DNA of 64,000 nucleotides from Sinotaia quadrata (taxonomy: Eukaryota; Mollusca; Gastropoda; Architaenioglossa; Viviparidae): positions 93,432,135 through 93,496,134 of the forward strand of contig CM054180.1 in the NCBI GenBank assembly GCA_028829895.1, written 5' to 3'. Positions 25,975 to 38,600 of the stretch are shown here, piece by piece; position 1 is the first letter of the stretch, and each line of letters begins with the position of its first letter. The notes under the pieces are model-generated. The model did not search any database and was not told the origin of the DNA. It saw only the letters and a program-made list of their open reading frames with translations. Both the position numbers and the translations under genes were made by a program.

Positions 25975-26565
25975 GTACTTTTATGCTTAATCTTTCATAT
26001 TTACTTTATGCTCAAGTTGTAGTTGCTTAATCTTTTATATTTAATATAAGATATAGTAGTGGTTGAGAGGCTTTATCTTTTATATTTACTATACACTAAT
26101 ATATGTATGTGAGGCTTTATCCATTATATTTAATTTAATATATGTTATTGTTAAGGTTATTTCATTTGGTAGTAGATACAAGGTTTAATCTTTTTTATTT
26201 ATAAAACTATGGTACTTTGCTACTGGAAATGAGATAATCTTTTGCTACGATAGTAGATGTAAGGCTTAACCTTTTAATATTTACTATTTGCTTGGTAGAA
26301 GATTTGAGGCTTAATCTTTTTTTAGTTTTGGTTATACTAATAGATGTGAGGTTTAATCTATTTGCTAGATAGTAGATGATACTATGCTTAATTTTTTTTA
26401 TATTGTATGCTATGCAGATGTGAAGCTTAATCTTTTATATATATACTATATGCTACAGTGCTTTGATGGAGATGTTTAGCTTAATCTTTTATGTTTACTA
26501 ATACTATATGCTTTAATAGTGGATGTGAAGTTATAATCTTTTCTATTTACTGTATGCTGTATTAG
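25975..26565. repeat. degenerate array ending at the NKRF-like exon 1 splice acceptor
   Basis: About 10 decayed units of roughly 45-60 bp, of the form gatgtgaggcttaatctttt then atatttactatatgct and often tag. The final copy (about 26525-26565) provides the tract and TAG of the acceptor used before the first NKRF-like coding exon. Confidence 0.7.
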
Positions 26566-26587
26566 CGGCCATTGGTGGTGCTCAAAC

Positions 26588-26686
26588 ATGAGCTTGAAGA
26601 GAGGATTTCCACTGGATCCTTTTTGTCAGTGGGAAGGTCCACCACCTACCAAATTTCCAGCAAACTGGCAGCAGGGCATAAATCAG
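26588..26686 (+). CDS. NKRF: NKRF-like exon 1
   Basis: ATG at 26588 opens MSLKRGFPLDPFCQWEGPPP and continues to a gtaagg donor, 33 codons in phase 0. The leader begins at an attag acceptor (26561-26565), so at least one exon lies upstream. Confidence 0.75.
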
Positions 26687-29600
26687 GTAAGGATTTAAGG
26701 GTTCTATGACACCTGGGCGGGTGACATTTTACAAACGACACTTAGCAGGCGACAAGTGGCTAACGTTAACTAGCTACTGACACATGCCTAGCAATAACTG
26801 GCGAACAGCAAGTGACTTGTGCATAATACTATTTATGACATTTTGCTAAACAACAGAAAAAAACTAAGTAATTACCTAATTTATTCTACAGATGTAAGTT
26901 ATGTGTAAGCCAGTTGTCGCTAGCCAGTTGTGTCTAGCAGTTGTCGCAAACCTCTTGTCGCCCACCCACCTGTTGGGCCACCGATTGTTTTGTTGTCAGT
27001 ACACTAAGCACAGGCAATAATGTATGTCATTTAAATTTTGTGCCAAAATCTCCATTCATATGTGCATTAGTAGTTGTGTGCTTTGTGTTCTCTATTGACT
27101 GTTTTAGTTTTCAATTACACTGAATTAGTTTTTTTTATTGCAATATTTTAAAAGTGCTGATTGTCTCCATGTTCATTCCCTCTTTTTTCCTCCCAGGATC
27201 AGTATGGATATGGGTATGCTGAGGGGCAGGGATATGGGTATGGTGAAGGTCAGCATGGCTATGAATATGACAACTCGGCTGATGTATATAATGCCAACAG
27301 TATGGCTGATTTTAGCAATACTCAGTCTTCATTGAACCCTGCTGAATACCAAGGTAGGCAGTATTTACAAATGTTTAACATAATGCTTGTATTACATTTT
27401 AAACAAAGAGCACTCACATTTGTAATTTAATGCTTTTAGTGATTCTATTACATCAGAAAACATGCTTAATTCAAATTGTTTGGAATAGCCATATATGTTA
27501 ACACTAATTAATTGCATAATAATTGTATTAATAGTAAATGAACTGAAGAAAATCAAATGCAATGCATTTCTTGAAATCAAACACACCCTTGTTACAACAG
27601 ATATCATAACTTCAGACTAAAATGGGAGGACTAAAGTGGGCAAGTATTCAATTTTTTAAAAATATTTATATTTAAAAAATAACATTGTTTTATAGTAACA
27701 TTGCAAAAATGGGATGAATATGTCATGATGAACAAAGTTCAGAATTGAAAATCATACTTTGTAATTTTAACTGATAGGCCTAAACAATCCTGCCATACTA
27801 TACAAATTTATTCTCTGGGTTGTTTTTTTTTCGACTTTCAAAATAAATACACTGATTTTGTATACCTAAATGACTGAATAGCTAAATCACCATAATGAGC
27901 TGATTAAAATCACAGTGACTGTACTTTAGAAAACCTACCCTTCAACAAGGGAATAAGTCAAAACAAAACAAATGTACGTCCTGATGGCACAGGCTGACAG
28001 TTTTTAACATAAAATGAAAACAAGAAAAATATTTGGGGAATTGAGAGTATTTATTTATTAAATCAGCTGTTGTTTGTTGTGACAATGCAAAACAAAAACA
28101 ATAATGCTTTGTGACTAGTTTTAACTGATAAAATTGCCATAACATTTAACCATCATCACATAAGAGCACAGCGATTACTTCAGCCTAGAAACTAGTGATG
28201 GCTGCAGTAGCCTCCCATTCAAAGACAGGCATTATTATTATTATTATTATTATTGGCCTCTCTTTATAAAGACAGAAACTAGTATTATTTTTTTTTCTCT
28301 TGCTATCTTCCCCCAGAAGCCGCATTAGACTTTTTATCTTCACAGTCTTCTGTGAAGACTTCTCAGTCTTGGTCTGCTTCTGGGGGATCCCCACAGCCTC
28401 GCAGTGTGCGGAAGGGGGTGAAACAGGTAGCACCAGTTTGGCGCACACCCCCAACCACCCTCCGTTGGTGGGTGACCAACTAGTATTATTTACAGTAGCC
28501 TCCCTTTTAAGGACAAAACTAACAATTTTGCAGTAGCCTACATTTTTTTTTTTTATACACCCTACTAATACTAGGTAGCGTCACAGTCGCCTGCCTGCCG
28601 CTATACTTTTGTAAAAGTGCACATTTTCGTTACTTTTCATTCACTGATTTATCAACAACCAAAACATTGTTTTATTCAAACAAACACTCAAAATCAAGCT
28701 TAATGTTTCTCTTTTCTTATGATTGTAAATTTGTATGTCTTGAATAAAGTTGACTAATTTTTCACCCTTGTCAAGTTTTGTCCTGCTGAAAGATTTTTTA
28801 AAAGTTTTTCTTATAATTGTGACTTATTACTATTAGATTTTCCTTTCTTTGACTCATCAAGCTAGAAAAAAATTGTAAATATTTTAAGAAAATTTTAAAA
28901 AGAATTGAAATTATAAGACACATTTAACATTTAATTTAGATTATTGAAAATTTACTTGCAGAAAGACAAACCATGTTTATCGTGTGTGTACACTACATAG
29001 TAATATGACAGTGAGGTAATTGAGACCACGGAAACTTGTAATTACAATTGTTAGTTAGTCAGTGATTTGATTGTAAGTTTATTATTTGTCCTTGATTATT
29101 CTTAGCCCATGTTGTTTGTATGGCTATTAAATTAAACAAAAATTATTTGCGAAAAAGAAGAATGCCATTGAAATTTTATTCTGTTACTTTGGCTTTGCAT
29201 TTTCATTTTGTAGATGGGTTCCCTGGATTTGGCTTTGGAAAAAGTGGAGCCATAAATCAGACAGCAAGATGTACAAAAAAAGTCAGTGGCATGCCACTTG
29301 GATTTAATAATGATGGAAGTTATGTCAATCAGTTTGAGATAAATGCATTTGATGCTATAGGTGGTTATAATGATAACCAGTTAGATAACCAACATTCTAT
29401 GGGGTATTCAGAACTCTATGGAGAAGAAGCAGGATATGATTATGAACAAAATGCAGGGTGTGATGCAGAGCAGCAGTATTTTTTTCCACCTCATCAGGAA
29501 TATGCACTCAGTCAGCAAAGTCATTTTGGAACAGGGCAGTTTGCTCAGCCTTCTGGAAGAATGATAACTTCCCGTGGAAGAGGTCGTGGTAAAAATCAAA

Positions 29601-32600
29601 TTGGTTTTCAAGATAGTAACTTTGCTGGTCCTGGATTTATGGGAGGTGGAAGAGGTCCAGCTGTTGGAAGGGGTCAGCTAATGCAGGGTGCCAGAGGTAT
29701 TGTCAGGGGTGGTGTTGCCAGAGGTAACATTGTCAAGGGTGGTGTTGCTAGGGGTGGTCCAGATGCTTTTGCTGCAAGTGGTCAGAGGTGGAATGATCGA
29801 ACTGCTACAAGCAATGATATGTATCAAAATAGAGGCCGAGGAGTACAGAGTGGCAGAGTTTTTGGTCATGGTAGATCATTTGGTGGTGGTCGTGGTGCTC
29901 CAGATACAACATACACACAGAACTTTCAAACTGGAAGAGGAGGAATGCAAGGAAATGTAAGAGGTAGAGGCTTTGTCAATCAGACCATTAGTCACGTATC
30001 ACATCCAACTAGAAGTAGAGGTCGAGTGGGTAATGGAGATGCCACAGCTGTGTCAAAGAGCATCATGGGAGTGATGTCAGGTGTTGCAGAGTGTAGCAGT
30101 AGCATTACTAACAATAAACCTGTTTCACTTATGGATTTGGTGTTTCCTGAAAGTGGAAAGAAAGAAGAGCAAGGAAAACCCACTCGTATTGTAAGTTGTT
30201 TGTAGTATTTTTTCAACTATTCCTTGTTTGCACCCAAATGCATGAAACAGTATCATTAAAATTATTGAACTAATTCATGTATAGTTAGTTTTACAATTAA
30301 ACTTGTATAGTTATAGTCTGATTATTATAGATTGCATGAATTAGTTTTACAATTAAACTTGTATAGTTATAGTCTGATTATTATAGATTGTGAAATATTA
30401 TGTTTTGTTATTTAATATTATAAAAATGAGAGCATCAAATCTTTACCTGTTTGGTGCATTCAGATAGACCCATGAAAATTCTTCAGAACTTTATCTAAAT
30501 CTGTCAGTACATGAATCTGAGCCTGCTGAGCTAATAATAACTAGAATTATTAAACATATAATTTTAGAATTCTTAACATAAATTATTTGGTTAATAACTC
30601 ATTGAAAATGTCTTTTTACTTGAAATAATACAAAAAGAACACAAGAGTTGTTACAAACTAGTCATTTCTAGGTAATAACTCTTGACATCTTTTCTACAAG
30701 TGAATTTGTTATTCTCTTATAGAGTAGAATGTCAGTTATCTCAACCACTACTCCATCCCCCCATCTCCCTAACTAGTTGTTAGATTCCTCTTTCCACACT
30801 ACTAGCCAAGACGTTTTAGTTTCCTCTCTCTATACATCTAGCCAAAACTTATTAGTTCTTTCTTTCCACATAACTACTATAACTAGCCAAGACTTCTTAA
30901 TTGTTTTTGCAATGCAACCATACTTTACACAGTTCCAGTCTATTGGTTGCAAACAGTGATGTTATTCAGTAGGATGTAATGATATTCTTCTGATTCCTGC
31001 TGCTTATTAATACATTCGTTTTCAATATTTATTTAAAGATATATGCAGTGTAGCATAGAAATAGTCTTAATTTGTCCTTAAAGAAGTTAAAAATCAAATT
31101 TTGTCTTTAGTGACTGTGAGGATTCAGGATAGGTTCCAATCATCTTGATGTGTCATTGCCTGTTGTGAGCATGGAGGTGTGATAGAGGGTGGCAGTTAGT
31201 ATATTTCAGTTACAGGAGTAATAACCTTGCACACAATAATTTAATTGTAGTGCTAATTGCACTTTGTTTTGTATAAACTGGGTATTCTCAAGTATGTTGG
31301 ATTATCAGAACTATTTGATTAACTGAACCTACCTTGGTCCCAATTAGTTTGGATAATCAACTTTCTATTGTACATGTATTTCATTTCTTAAAAGTATATC
31401 CCAGCCTAAAGAACTTGTAACATTTACAATTCATATGAGTACCAGTATCTATATCACTATTATCAGGGGTGGGCAAACTCTGGCCTGAGGGCCGAACCTG
31501 GCACGTGAAGCATTTTTATTTGGCCCGCCAAGCTATTCACAGTTAACAATGCTTTTGGCCCACAAGGCAAAAGTCACAAAAACAATTGGACATTGTTATA
31601 CGCTGTCAGACAGCCAAGGCTAAACTAGTCTAAAGACTACATGTAATTTTAACAGTTTGAATTACTCACACTGAATCGTTTGCGCATGTACAATTTAAGC
31701 CTGCAGTTGTGTATATTCCACAAGCATCTCTTTATAGTTCGTTGACTTTTGAACTCTCCCAGGCCTAGGAGAGATGTACAATAGTACATGTATGTCAGCA
31801 TCTGTACTCTGCCTCAGTCGTGCCCTGACCTTCACTGCAATTATTGGGCGTGGGAAAGGCGGGCTGGAGGTGAACAGAGTGCGTGAATTTGAAACTCAGT
31901 CTTTTGCCACCACAACGAACTGGTTGTTGCATTTCTGCTATTTCTTTGCCATTATTCCCCCATCTCCACTTATACAATCATGTCTGCAACCCCGTATCCT
32001 AAAAAATTTAAAGTGGATATGGAAAGTCGGACAGTTGACGGAGAAGTACTTTTTAATAGAACGATTTGGACAAGCTCAGTGTCTGATCCCTTTGAAAGCT
32101 GTTGCTGTCTTCAAAGAGTTTAATGTGCGCCGCCACTGGGAGAGAATACACCGAACTTCGAAATTCGCTTTAATGTCTGCCTCTGAGAAAAAAGAATACT
32201 ATTGCTAAACTCGCAGACAATATAAAGCAGTGTGATGTTTCATAAGCAAAGATCTGTGCATGAAAAAGTGCCACATGCCACTTATGAAGTTTCACTACTC
32301 CTTGCTCAAAGAATGAAGCCATTTTCTGATGGAAACCAAGGAATGTCTCATGACTGTGGTGAATTCTGTCTGTCCAGAGCAGTGTTCTGTCTTGGAGAAT
32401 ATGAGTCTGTCATCACGTACTATTCGTCGTCACATTGAGGAGAGGTCAGATAATGTGCAAGACTTGGTGAAGAGGGATTGCTCTACCTTTGTCGCCTACT
32501 CTCTTGCTCTTGATGAGAGCACTGACATGAAAGATACAGTCCAACTAGCTATTTTCATACGAGGTGTCACTGCTGCATGAAGAGTTCCTTCAGATTGTTC

Positions 32601-35600
32601 CCCTACATGACACCACCACTGGGCAAGACATCTTCAATGCCTTACTTCAGTGTGTGGAACATCACTCCCTTGATCTGTCCCGTCTTGTATGTGTAACGAC
32701 TGATGGTGAACCGGCAATGATTGGAGAGAATAAGGGCATAGCATTTTTGCTTGTTCACCACTGTAAGGCCCTTGGACACAATCAGACTATCCTTAAATTG
32801 CACTGCATCATTCACCAATAATCAAGTCTGCAAAGTCTGTCAAGTCTGCAAACCTCATAGAGGTCATGTCAGTTGTGGTGAAGGTTGTAAATTCCATACT
32901 TTCCCACAGTCTCAAACATCTTCAATTTCAGGCACTGATGGATGAAGTGAATGCGCACTATGGTGACCTGCTCTAATTTTGTGAAGTCCGCTGGCTAAAT
33001 GAGTAAATCGTGGAGCCACGCTTTCTCATGTGTGGGACCTGCAACAAGAAATTTTAAACTTCATGAAAAGAACCTTCCCTATGCTGATAACTTTGCTGAC
33101 CTAAAATGGCTTGCTCGTCTGGCCTTTCTCATGGATATCACCACACACCTCAACATCCTCAATGTCAATTTGCAACGTAAGGATGTTCTCGTTCCTGAAA
33201 TGTATTCACACATCACAGCATTTGAAGTGAAACTACACTTGTGGGAATTCCAGTTGTCTAATGGTCAGTTTCATCATTTTCCATGTCTTGCAGCTTGTTC
33301 TATAGCAGATGTCGACTTGGAGACTTGTGATGCAGTCATTACCTCACTGAGGGAAGAATTTTCCTCACATTTTGGGGTATCAGACCACTCTGCAGATTTC
33401 AAGTTGTTCAGTGCCCCTTTTTGAAATCACAGTGGATGAAGCTCCAGCTTCCTTACAGATGGAGTTGGTAGATATGCAATGCAGTGATGAGTTAAAAGCA
33501 AAGTTCCACACTTCTTCTCCTCTTTCTTTTTTTCGTGATGTCATCCTACCATCAGGCAAGTTTCCACATTTTATTAAACATGCTCCCCGCATTGTAGCTA
33601 TGTTCGGAAGCACATTTTGCTGTGAACAATTGTTCTCAAAGATGAAATATACAAAGAGTCGCCTTCACTCTCAACTCTCTGACCGTCATCTAAATGACAT
33701 TCTTCGCTTGTCAACCTCATCAGTTAAGCCAGAAATTGAATCACTGATTCATTGTAAGCAACACCATCCATCTCGTTAATCTTTCATTGAAACAAAGTTA
33801 TTTTTTAAAAATTACTTTTAGTTTTGTTCTCATTTTATATTCTGAACTTGCTGGACTTGTGATATTTGGTTGTCTATCCGGCCCGCGAACTGTTCCAACA
33901 GTTTTATCTGGCCCATGGTCTCAAAAGTTTGCCCGCCCCTGATCTATATGAAAAAAGTGCATTACTATGGTTAGATTTACATTATAAATGTTTATTTTAT
34001 TGTAGTGATATTGGAGTTTAAGAAAAGATTATAATTATGTATATATGTATATTATTTTGTAAGAACTATTACATAAATAATGGGGTCAACACACTTGCCA
34101 GTTGCTCATAATTTGTTGTCAATATGTTTATGAATTCTTCAGCTATGATTTCCTCTGCCTGTGGCTTCAGTCTGATCTTTAGCATGACTTTGCTTAGGTG
34201 GCATATAAGACTGATCGTATGATAGTTCTGACTTTGCTGCAAATTGCCGTTTTTTGGGAGAGTTATTATAAGTGACTGAGTCCATGGTGTTGGCCATTCC
34301 CTGTCAGCCAGATCTTATTGCAGATTGTTAGTTGGGTGCTTATGGCTTTTCACCCTTCTTGGACTAATTCTGCAAGGATGTTGTCTACTTCCACTGCCTT
34401 CACTTTTGTCAATGATTTCACAGCAGTCTCTACAGTTCTTGGAGATGGGGTAGTTGTCAGTGTTGGTCACTGGTGGATGTTTAGTAATAGTATATCTGGG
34501 TCCCCTGTAGGTCTGTGGTTGTATAGGTCTGAGGTTGTATAGGTCTGAGCAGTATTCTTTCCATCTTTTAAGAATGTCTTGATCTTCTGTAAGACATTTC
34601 CCTCCACTATCTTGAATGTGCCATTGTGAAAAAACGCAAAATGAAATGATATGGGCATGTCACACGATCAGCAGGGCTTGCCAAGACAATCATACAAGGT
34701 ACTGTGCAAGGAGGGCTAAGGAGTGAAATTAATTAATGCTGTCAGTGTCACCCTATTTAAGCAATCGGGTTTTCGAGTCAGGGTTTGAGTACTTTCTTAC
34801 CCTCGGGTGCAATTAGTGCTATTGTGTTGATTCTTTGTTACATAGTAATGGTTGGGCAAGCATGCACTAAGGGGTCAGTATTCCTATTGTTGTCTCGACT
34901 CCCTAGGGCTAGCCCCGATGGTCGAACCTCACCACCTGCACCTGTGACACGCGTACAATGATGTAATCAGAGCGTGTCTGTCGATCATACAAGAACTACG
35001 CAGATCACTGCTCTTCACTCTTTTGTTTTCCTTTTCTCGATGGGATCAGAGTCAGTTGTCAAAACGGCTTACAAATATTTTACACGCAAAATTTGGAGTT
35101 AAATTTTGCCATAAGGAAGAGATAAAATTCAAAATAAAATAAAATTTATATTAAATTTATGTGTATTTACAGTGTATTTGATTGTTGATTTAATAAATTT
35201 ATTGACCTTACACATTAAAAACCTTATGTTGGAGAAGAAAGTTGGTTGATGGGGGTTCACTAAATGTAGATTAAAGACAAATTTGTCTTCTCCTTTAGTA
35301 AGAAGTTTTCCACCTGTGGAATATTGTGTGATGGTAAATGTTTATCTTTAATGTGGTAGATATACTAGAAAAGAAAATGTTTACAGTGCCTGCATATCCG
35401 CCAAATGAGAGAGACGAGTGGTGTCTGCTGGGGAATTATTAATAACATAAATCATTTGTAATTAGTATGAATGATTAATTAATTAATAATAATCATAACC
35501 ATCACAGAAGAACTGCCACATTTAGATTATTTAAAAGTTATATTTGAAGGCTTTACCAGGCAGGAGCAACATGTTGCACAGTGTATTGTAACAATTTATA

Positions 35601-38600
35601 TGTTGTTTTATTGTTCAGGTATTCAGGGTTTGTTATGCTCAGTTCAAATCATTGTATTGTTAGTGGAAATACAGTTCTGAATACTGATGTAATTGTTGTA
35701 AAACCTTCATAACTTTCTGTACAGTTCTGAATACTGATGTAATTGTTGTAAAACCTTCATAACTTTCTTTACATTCATATAAGCAGTTTCTTTAGCTATC
35801 AACTTAATTTTAACAGTTAAAACATGCATATTCATTAACAATAACATACACATTACAATTAGATGCTAAAAGATATTTGAATTAAGTTATAAATTATGAT
35901 AGTAGACCCTCAACAAGCTAGAATTATAATCTTAAAACTATTGTAAACATGTGTAATTATATATAAAGCAAACATAAGGTACATAAAAAATAAAGCAAAT
36001 TGCAATGTTACCAGTTTTATACCACATTTATAAATTTGAAGTGATTTTTAATAAATTATTATATAATAATTATATACATATATTTCATTATTTGTTAAAG
36101 TCAGCAAATAATGATTGTATCAGGAAGGTAGAGTACAAATTCCTCTTTCTTTTAATATTTGAATCATGTCTGTAACTTATGACATTTTACAATGTGTGTA
36201 TTATTGTTTTTGTTATCTTCCGAATGTGTTAAATTTGCTTGTTTGGTGTTTGAGATCTAACTAAGTATATATCACTGGCTTTTAGATCAGTGCCTTTGGA
36301 ATAAAACTGGATAAAATCTCCTTGGTACTTTATTGTTTTAAATAATAAATAAATATATTTTAAGCCACTTATTTGAATATTATGATGTCCTTAATATGTT
36401 TTTCATAATATATTACAAATAAACTTGTGTAATGAAGAGCTATATTTGCATATGTTTGTAAAATATAATATATTCTCTGAAAAGAACTTCTGCATTTTTA
36501 TCATTTTAGAATATACCCTTCTGTTTTAATTTTAACTTTGCCATTTCATAACTGAAGATTGTAAACAGAGTATCGAAATTGAGCATTTATTCATCTTGTA
36601 AATTGATGAAGACTAACTTGTATATTCAATTTCATATTCATCTACTTGAGGTTTTCTCTTACTGTCTTAGAATTTTGCAAGCAATCTTATATCATCTAAT
36701 ACTATTTTTTATTTTACTCAATCAAATTTTAAAAATTGGTTGGGACTACTTACATGTAATGTGTGATTGTCTCTATATAAATACATGTATATGATTATAA
36801 ACCAGGTTAGCTTATTGTTCAATTGTACTAAATGAGTAAATCATTAGATAAACTTTTTGAAAACACTCAACAAAAATCCACCATTTAAGGTGAAATTAAA
36901 CAGTGAGATATCTAGAAGTAGAAGGCAAAATTTCCTCCTGAGACAGTTTGAATTGGTAAGAGTAATGCATATAACTTCAATCAAGTTAATATCTTTTCTT
37001 TTTAAAAGAAAGTATGCTTAGTGTTTACTGATTTTTAAATGTACATGATATGGTTAATGAATTAGATTTGTATGTTTATATCAGATGCAGAGTAGATTTA
37101 TAGATTTATGCATTAACAGTTATTTAATTAAATGCCAGTTCTGCTTATCAAATAGCATATTTGATAACAATTAAAACAAATATAAACTTTCCCCCTAGTT
37201 TTAAAAAGTATTGTTCAGTGCCTTTCTAATTCTAATGGCTAGTTTCTTTTTATAGTTAAAATGTAAATTGAAATTTAAAAATATTCTTTCACTACTTTTC
37301 TTCAACTTTTACAGAATGTACTTCTGGGAAAATTCTTGAATTTCTTCAAAACATGGCCAGACCGAGTGAATGGAATTCAGACTGTAACAAACGCACTCAC
37401 AGCTTGTAAGCTTGGCCTGAGTTTGGATTATACTTCAGAGTTGCTCGTTGTTCCTAAAAAACCCTTATTCACGGGTTGCCTGACTTTGAGTGGACTTTTT
37501 CTAACTCGTGCCTTGGGATTAAGCAAAAAAGCAGTAAAGGTGTGATTTTGATAGAATTTGTGATCTTTTCAGGTGCTTTTTTTTCATTCTTTTCAGAATT
37601 AGCCTACTAATAAATTAATCTCTTCTTGCATTTATTATAAGAGTACAGTACTTTATCTGAGAGTCAAAGATGGGATAGGGTGGCACTCTTATTATGGTAC
37701 ATCAGTTTATTTCATTATCAAATGCTGAAGAGTTGAAATGCACAAAGAAATGTGTATCATTTATTTTCGCATTATCTTGCATATTTCTCTTCAGTATTTT
37801 TTTTGTTTTTGTATTTGCTACATCAGTTATAGAACTCCACCCATATTATATACTCAGAATATGGAACATAGAAGAATAGTTTATGAATTTAAAGTGGAAT
37901 GTTAGAATTGGATTTTATCTTAAAAATATTGGTTTATAAGTTATTGTTTTACCTGATGGTAATCTGATACTTATATTTATAATCTGAATTTTTAGCATGA
38001 GTGTTATCAGAGAGCAGTTGAAATTCTGCGCAGCAAGTCTGTGGATGAAATCCTTGCATTGAAAGACTGTGGGAAAGATGTTTTAAAGGATGAAGTTGTC
38101 CGTCAAAGCAAAGACGATTCTGAAGCCTTCAACGTTTTTCTATCTGTAAGTAGTTTCAGAAGATAAAGAACTATCAAGGTGGTGATTATATTATATACTC
38201 ATTAATGAACGAATATTCCTTTAAATGAAATTCTTGGCTGGAAGCTATCTTCACTGACACATACATTTCTACATCAGCAATTGGTAGAATTTATGGCTGC
38301 ATTATTTACTGTATAGAGCAGAAGTGGGCAAACTTTAATCAAGTTGAAGCTAATAAACATTTTGAAGAAGCTTTATTTTTGGTGAAATATCTTAAAGAAA
38401 GTGAGCACAGTGTTTAACAGTATTAATATTCAGCTTGCTGTTTTTGTAAGGCATCTTTTGGACAGATGATGGCCAAGAATAGACAACCACCTGCTAACAT
38501 GGCTGGAGAATACTATGTGGAAAGGAATATCATTGTATTGGAACTTGTAGAATTTTTAAAATATAAACTTAAAAAAATGTTAAGACACTTATGCATATTT

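Noticed and set aside
29120..29213. 5' extension of the exon-3 ORF
   Set aside because: The open frame runs upstream to 29120, but the ttttgtag acceptor at 29213 and the exact phase match with exon 2 show this part is intron.
34740..34990. A tRNA gene on the minus strand
   Set aside because: Only a B-box-like string is present; no cloverleaf with acceptor and anticodon stems could be drawn.
38322..38339. cagaagtgggcaaacttt as a hAT left end
   Set aside because: It resembles the hAT terminus at 31464, but no matching right end, target duplication or coding remnant was found nearby.
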